Origin: Nanobdellota archaeon
Lineage (GTDB): Archaea; Nanobdellota; Nanobdellia; Woesearchaeales; GCA-2686295
Length of the DNA stretch: 13,582 bases
Direction: 5' to 3'
Assembly (NCBI GenBank): GCA_018812505.1
Contig: JAHJDK010000051.1
Coordinates: forward strand, 1 to 13,582
Below the pieces are notes generated by a model. It ran no database searches, had not been told where the DNA came from, and saw only the letters and a list, made by a program, of their open reading frames with translations. Shown here piece after piece: positions 12,876-13,582 of the stretch. A program made the position numbers and the translations under genes. Each line of letters begins with the position of its first letter. Position 1 is the stretch's first letter.

Positions 12876-13582
12876 GTTTACCTCCAATTTCTGTTATGAA
12901 TTTTTGATACTCTGGATGTCTTAAAATACAACGAGAATGAGTTGTTTTATGATAAAATTCATCTACCCTTTTGTTAGCAACACCAATATATTGTCTTAAT
13001 CCGTCTTGTCTAATATTTCCAAGTAACCCTGCACTTTCCAAAGAATAAGCACATATCAAAATATCTCCGTTTGCACCAACACTTATTCCATTTCTCATAT
13101 AAGCACACCACGTATTATCTGAGGTTGTACCTAGTGGAATAGTGTCTAAATTTGAAACAACATCTGAAAACTGGGCATTTCCTATTGCTCTTCCTATGTT
13201 CATAGGTTTATTGCAAACAAAAGCAAAATCATCTTCGCAGAAATCCTGTATTTTGACTAATTCTCCTTTATTTTTATGAGAAACCACAGTATTAATTGCT
13301 ACTCTTCTCAAACCATAGTTACCTATTTGTGAATAAGTGTCTTTAAACTGACTTCTTATTTTTTGAATATTATTGTAAATTCGTTTAAAGCTATCTTTGA
13401 CACCTGTTAATTCTTCATATGTTTCTTTATTTAAAGAGTCTATATTGATAACTAAAGATGCTCCATTATCTCTTAAAAATTGAGTGGTATTAATATCCAA
13501 CATGCTTCCATTAGTAAAAATATAAGGTGTTAATCCTTCAATATTTGCTTGATTTATTATTTTGAGAATATTTTCATCTAAA
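12868..13582 (-). CDS. Radical SAM protein with SPASM-like C-terminus (5' end outside window)
   Basis: The frame is open to the window edge, so an internal ATG at 13503 is not the real start; 237 codons plus the stop are visible. Upstream of that ATG the frame reads LTPYIFTNGSMLD, the TNG strand motif of the radical SAM barrel. It continues LVINIDSLNKETYEELTG, also typical. The CxxxCxxC cluster motif should lie beyond the edge. The C-terminal third resembles a SPASM/twitch domain: TWCAYMRNGISVGANGDILICAYS, then LLGNIRQ and SRCILRHPEYQKFI. It has fewer Cys than a full SPASM domain, so one auxiliary cluster is more likely than two. The substrate is unknown. It overlaps cysH by 8 bases and is therefore in the same sulfur-gene operon, upstream. 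Confidence 0.8.
   Translation of the reverse strand, partial: LDENILKIINQANIEGLTPYIFTNGSMLDINTTQFLRDNGASLVINIDSLNKETYEELTGVKDSFKRIYNNIQKIRSQFKDTYSQIGNYGLRRVAINTVVSHKNKGELVKIQDFCEDDFAFVCNKPMNIGRAIGNAQFSDVVSNLDTIPLGTTSDNTWCAYMRNGISVGANGDILICAYSLESAGLLGNIRQDGLRQYIGVANKRVDEFYHKTTHSRCILRHPEYQKFITEIGGKHD
12880..12885 (-). promoter_or_regulatory. Shine-Dalgarno deciding the cysH start
   Basis: A perfect GGAGGT sits 4 bases before the ATG at 12875, inside the end of the upstream radical SAM gene. It is the strongest Shine-Dalgarno in the window. Most other genes here appear leaderless. Confidence 0.6.

Noticed and set aside
12225..12887. DndC-like role (DNA phosphorothioation) for the CysH-type protein
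   Set aside because: The protein has the C-terminal ECGIH catalytic motif and CC/CxxC pattern of APS reductases and is only about 216 aa. No dndB, dndD, dndE or cysteine desulfurase is next to it.
13368..13503. Treating the radical SAM gene as complete from the ATG at 13503
   Set aside because: The frame continues upstream to the edge and encodes the conserved FTNG strand, so the real start is outside the window.
1..13582. CRISPR arrays, insertion sequences, transposases, phage genes, integrase attachment sites, toxin-antitoxin pairs
   Set aside because: I saw no regularly spaced direct repeats, no terminal inverted repeats with a transposase frame, and no recognisable mobile-element or toxin-antitoxin proteins.

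Overview
The window looks like chromosomal DNA from an AT-rich archaeon. It carries archaeal aIF6, prefoldin alpha, archaeal-type HisRS, an FtsY, a TrmB-family regulator and a tRNA-His with two bulge-helix-bulge introns. Most genes have a TATA-like box about 26-27 bases before the start codon, which predicts leaderless mRNAs. The tight packing, the AT bias and the split-up core gene clusters would suit a DPANN lineage (Woesearchaeota/Pacearchaeota-like). That placement is inference; no 16S gene or other phylogenetic marker was analysed.

Layout. Positions 1-430: a possible leftward gene start (cut by the window edge) and a small unknown rightward gene, facing away from each other across a 48-base dyad. 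481-2825: tRNA-His (introns in the anticodon loop and T loop), then hisS and scpA, all rightward. 2864-4947: a leftward two-gene operon, a HAD hydrolase followed by a PEP-synthase-like protein that keeps the phosphohistidine domain but lacks the ATP-binding half. 5094-5858: a divergent TrmB-like regulator with a candidate operator in the shared promoter region. 5869-6756: two leftward membrane protein genes of unknown role. 6837-10968: a rightward information-processing block, aif6-prs-pfdA, then ftsY-cupin behind its own promoter. 11048-13582: a leftward operon (radical SAM/SPASM protein cut by the edge, CysH-type Fe-S reductase, gamma-family PLP enzyme) that looks like sulfur metabolism and uses a strong Shine-Dalgarno, unlike most of the window.

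The most unusual item is FtsY (8925-10685). One uninterrupted 586-codon frame holds a complete SRP-receptor NG GTPase and, in its N-terminal region, a histidine-phosphatase (phosphoglycerate-mutase-like) domain whose usual RHG motif reads VHG. Copies of a short amphipathic FFKK-type helix lie on both sides of that domain. Next in interest are the doubly interrupted tRNA-His next to its own synthetase gene, a palindrome (ACTTATAAGT) shared by two promoter regions, the ATP-grasp-less PEP-synthase-like protein paired with a HAD phosphatase, and the sulfur operon.
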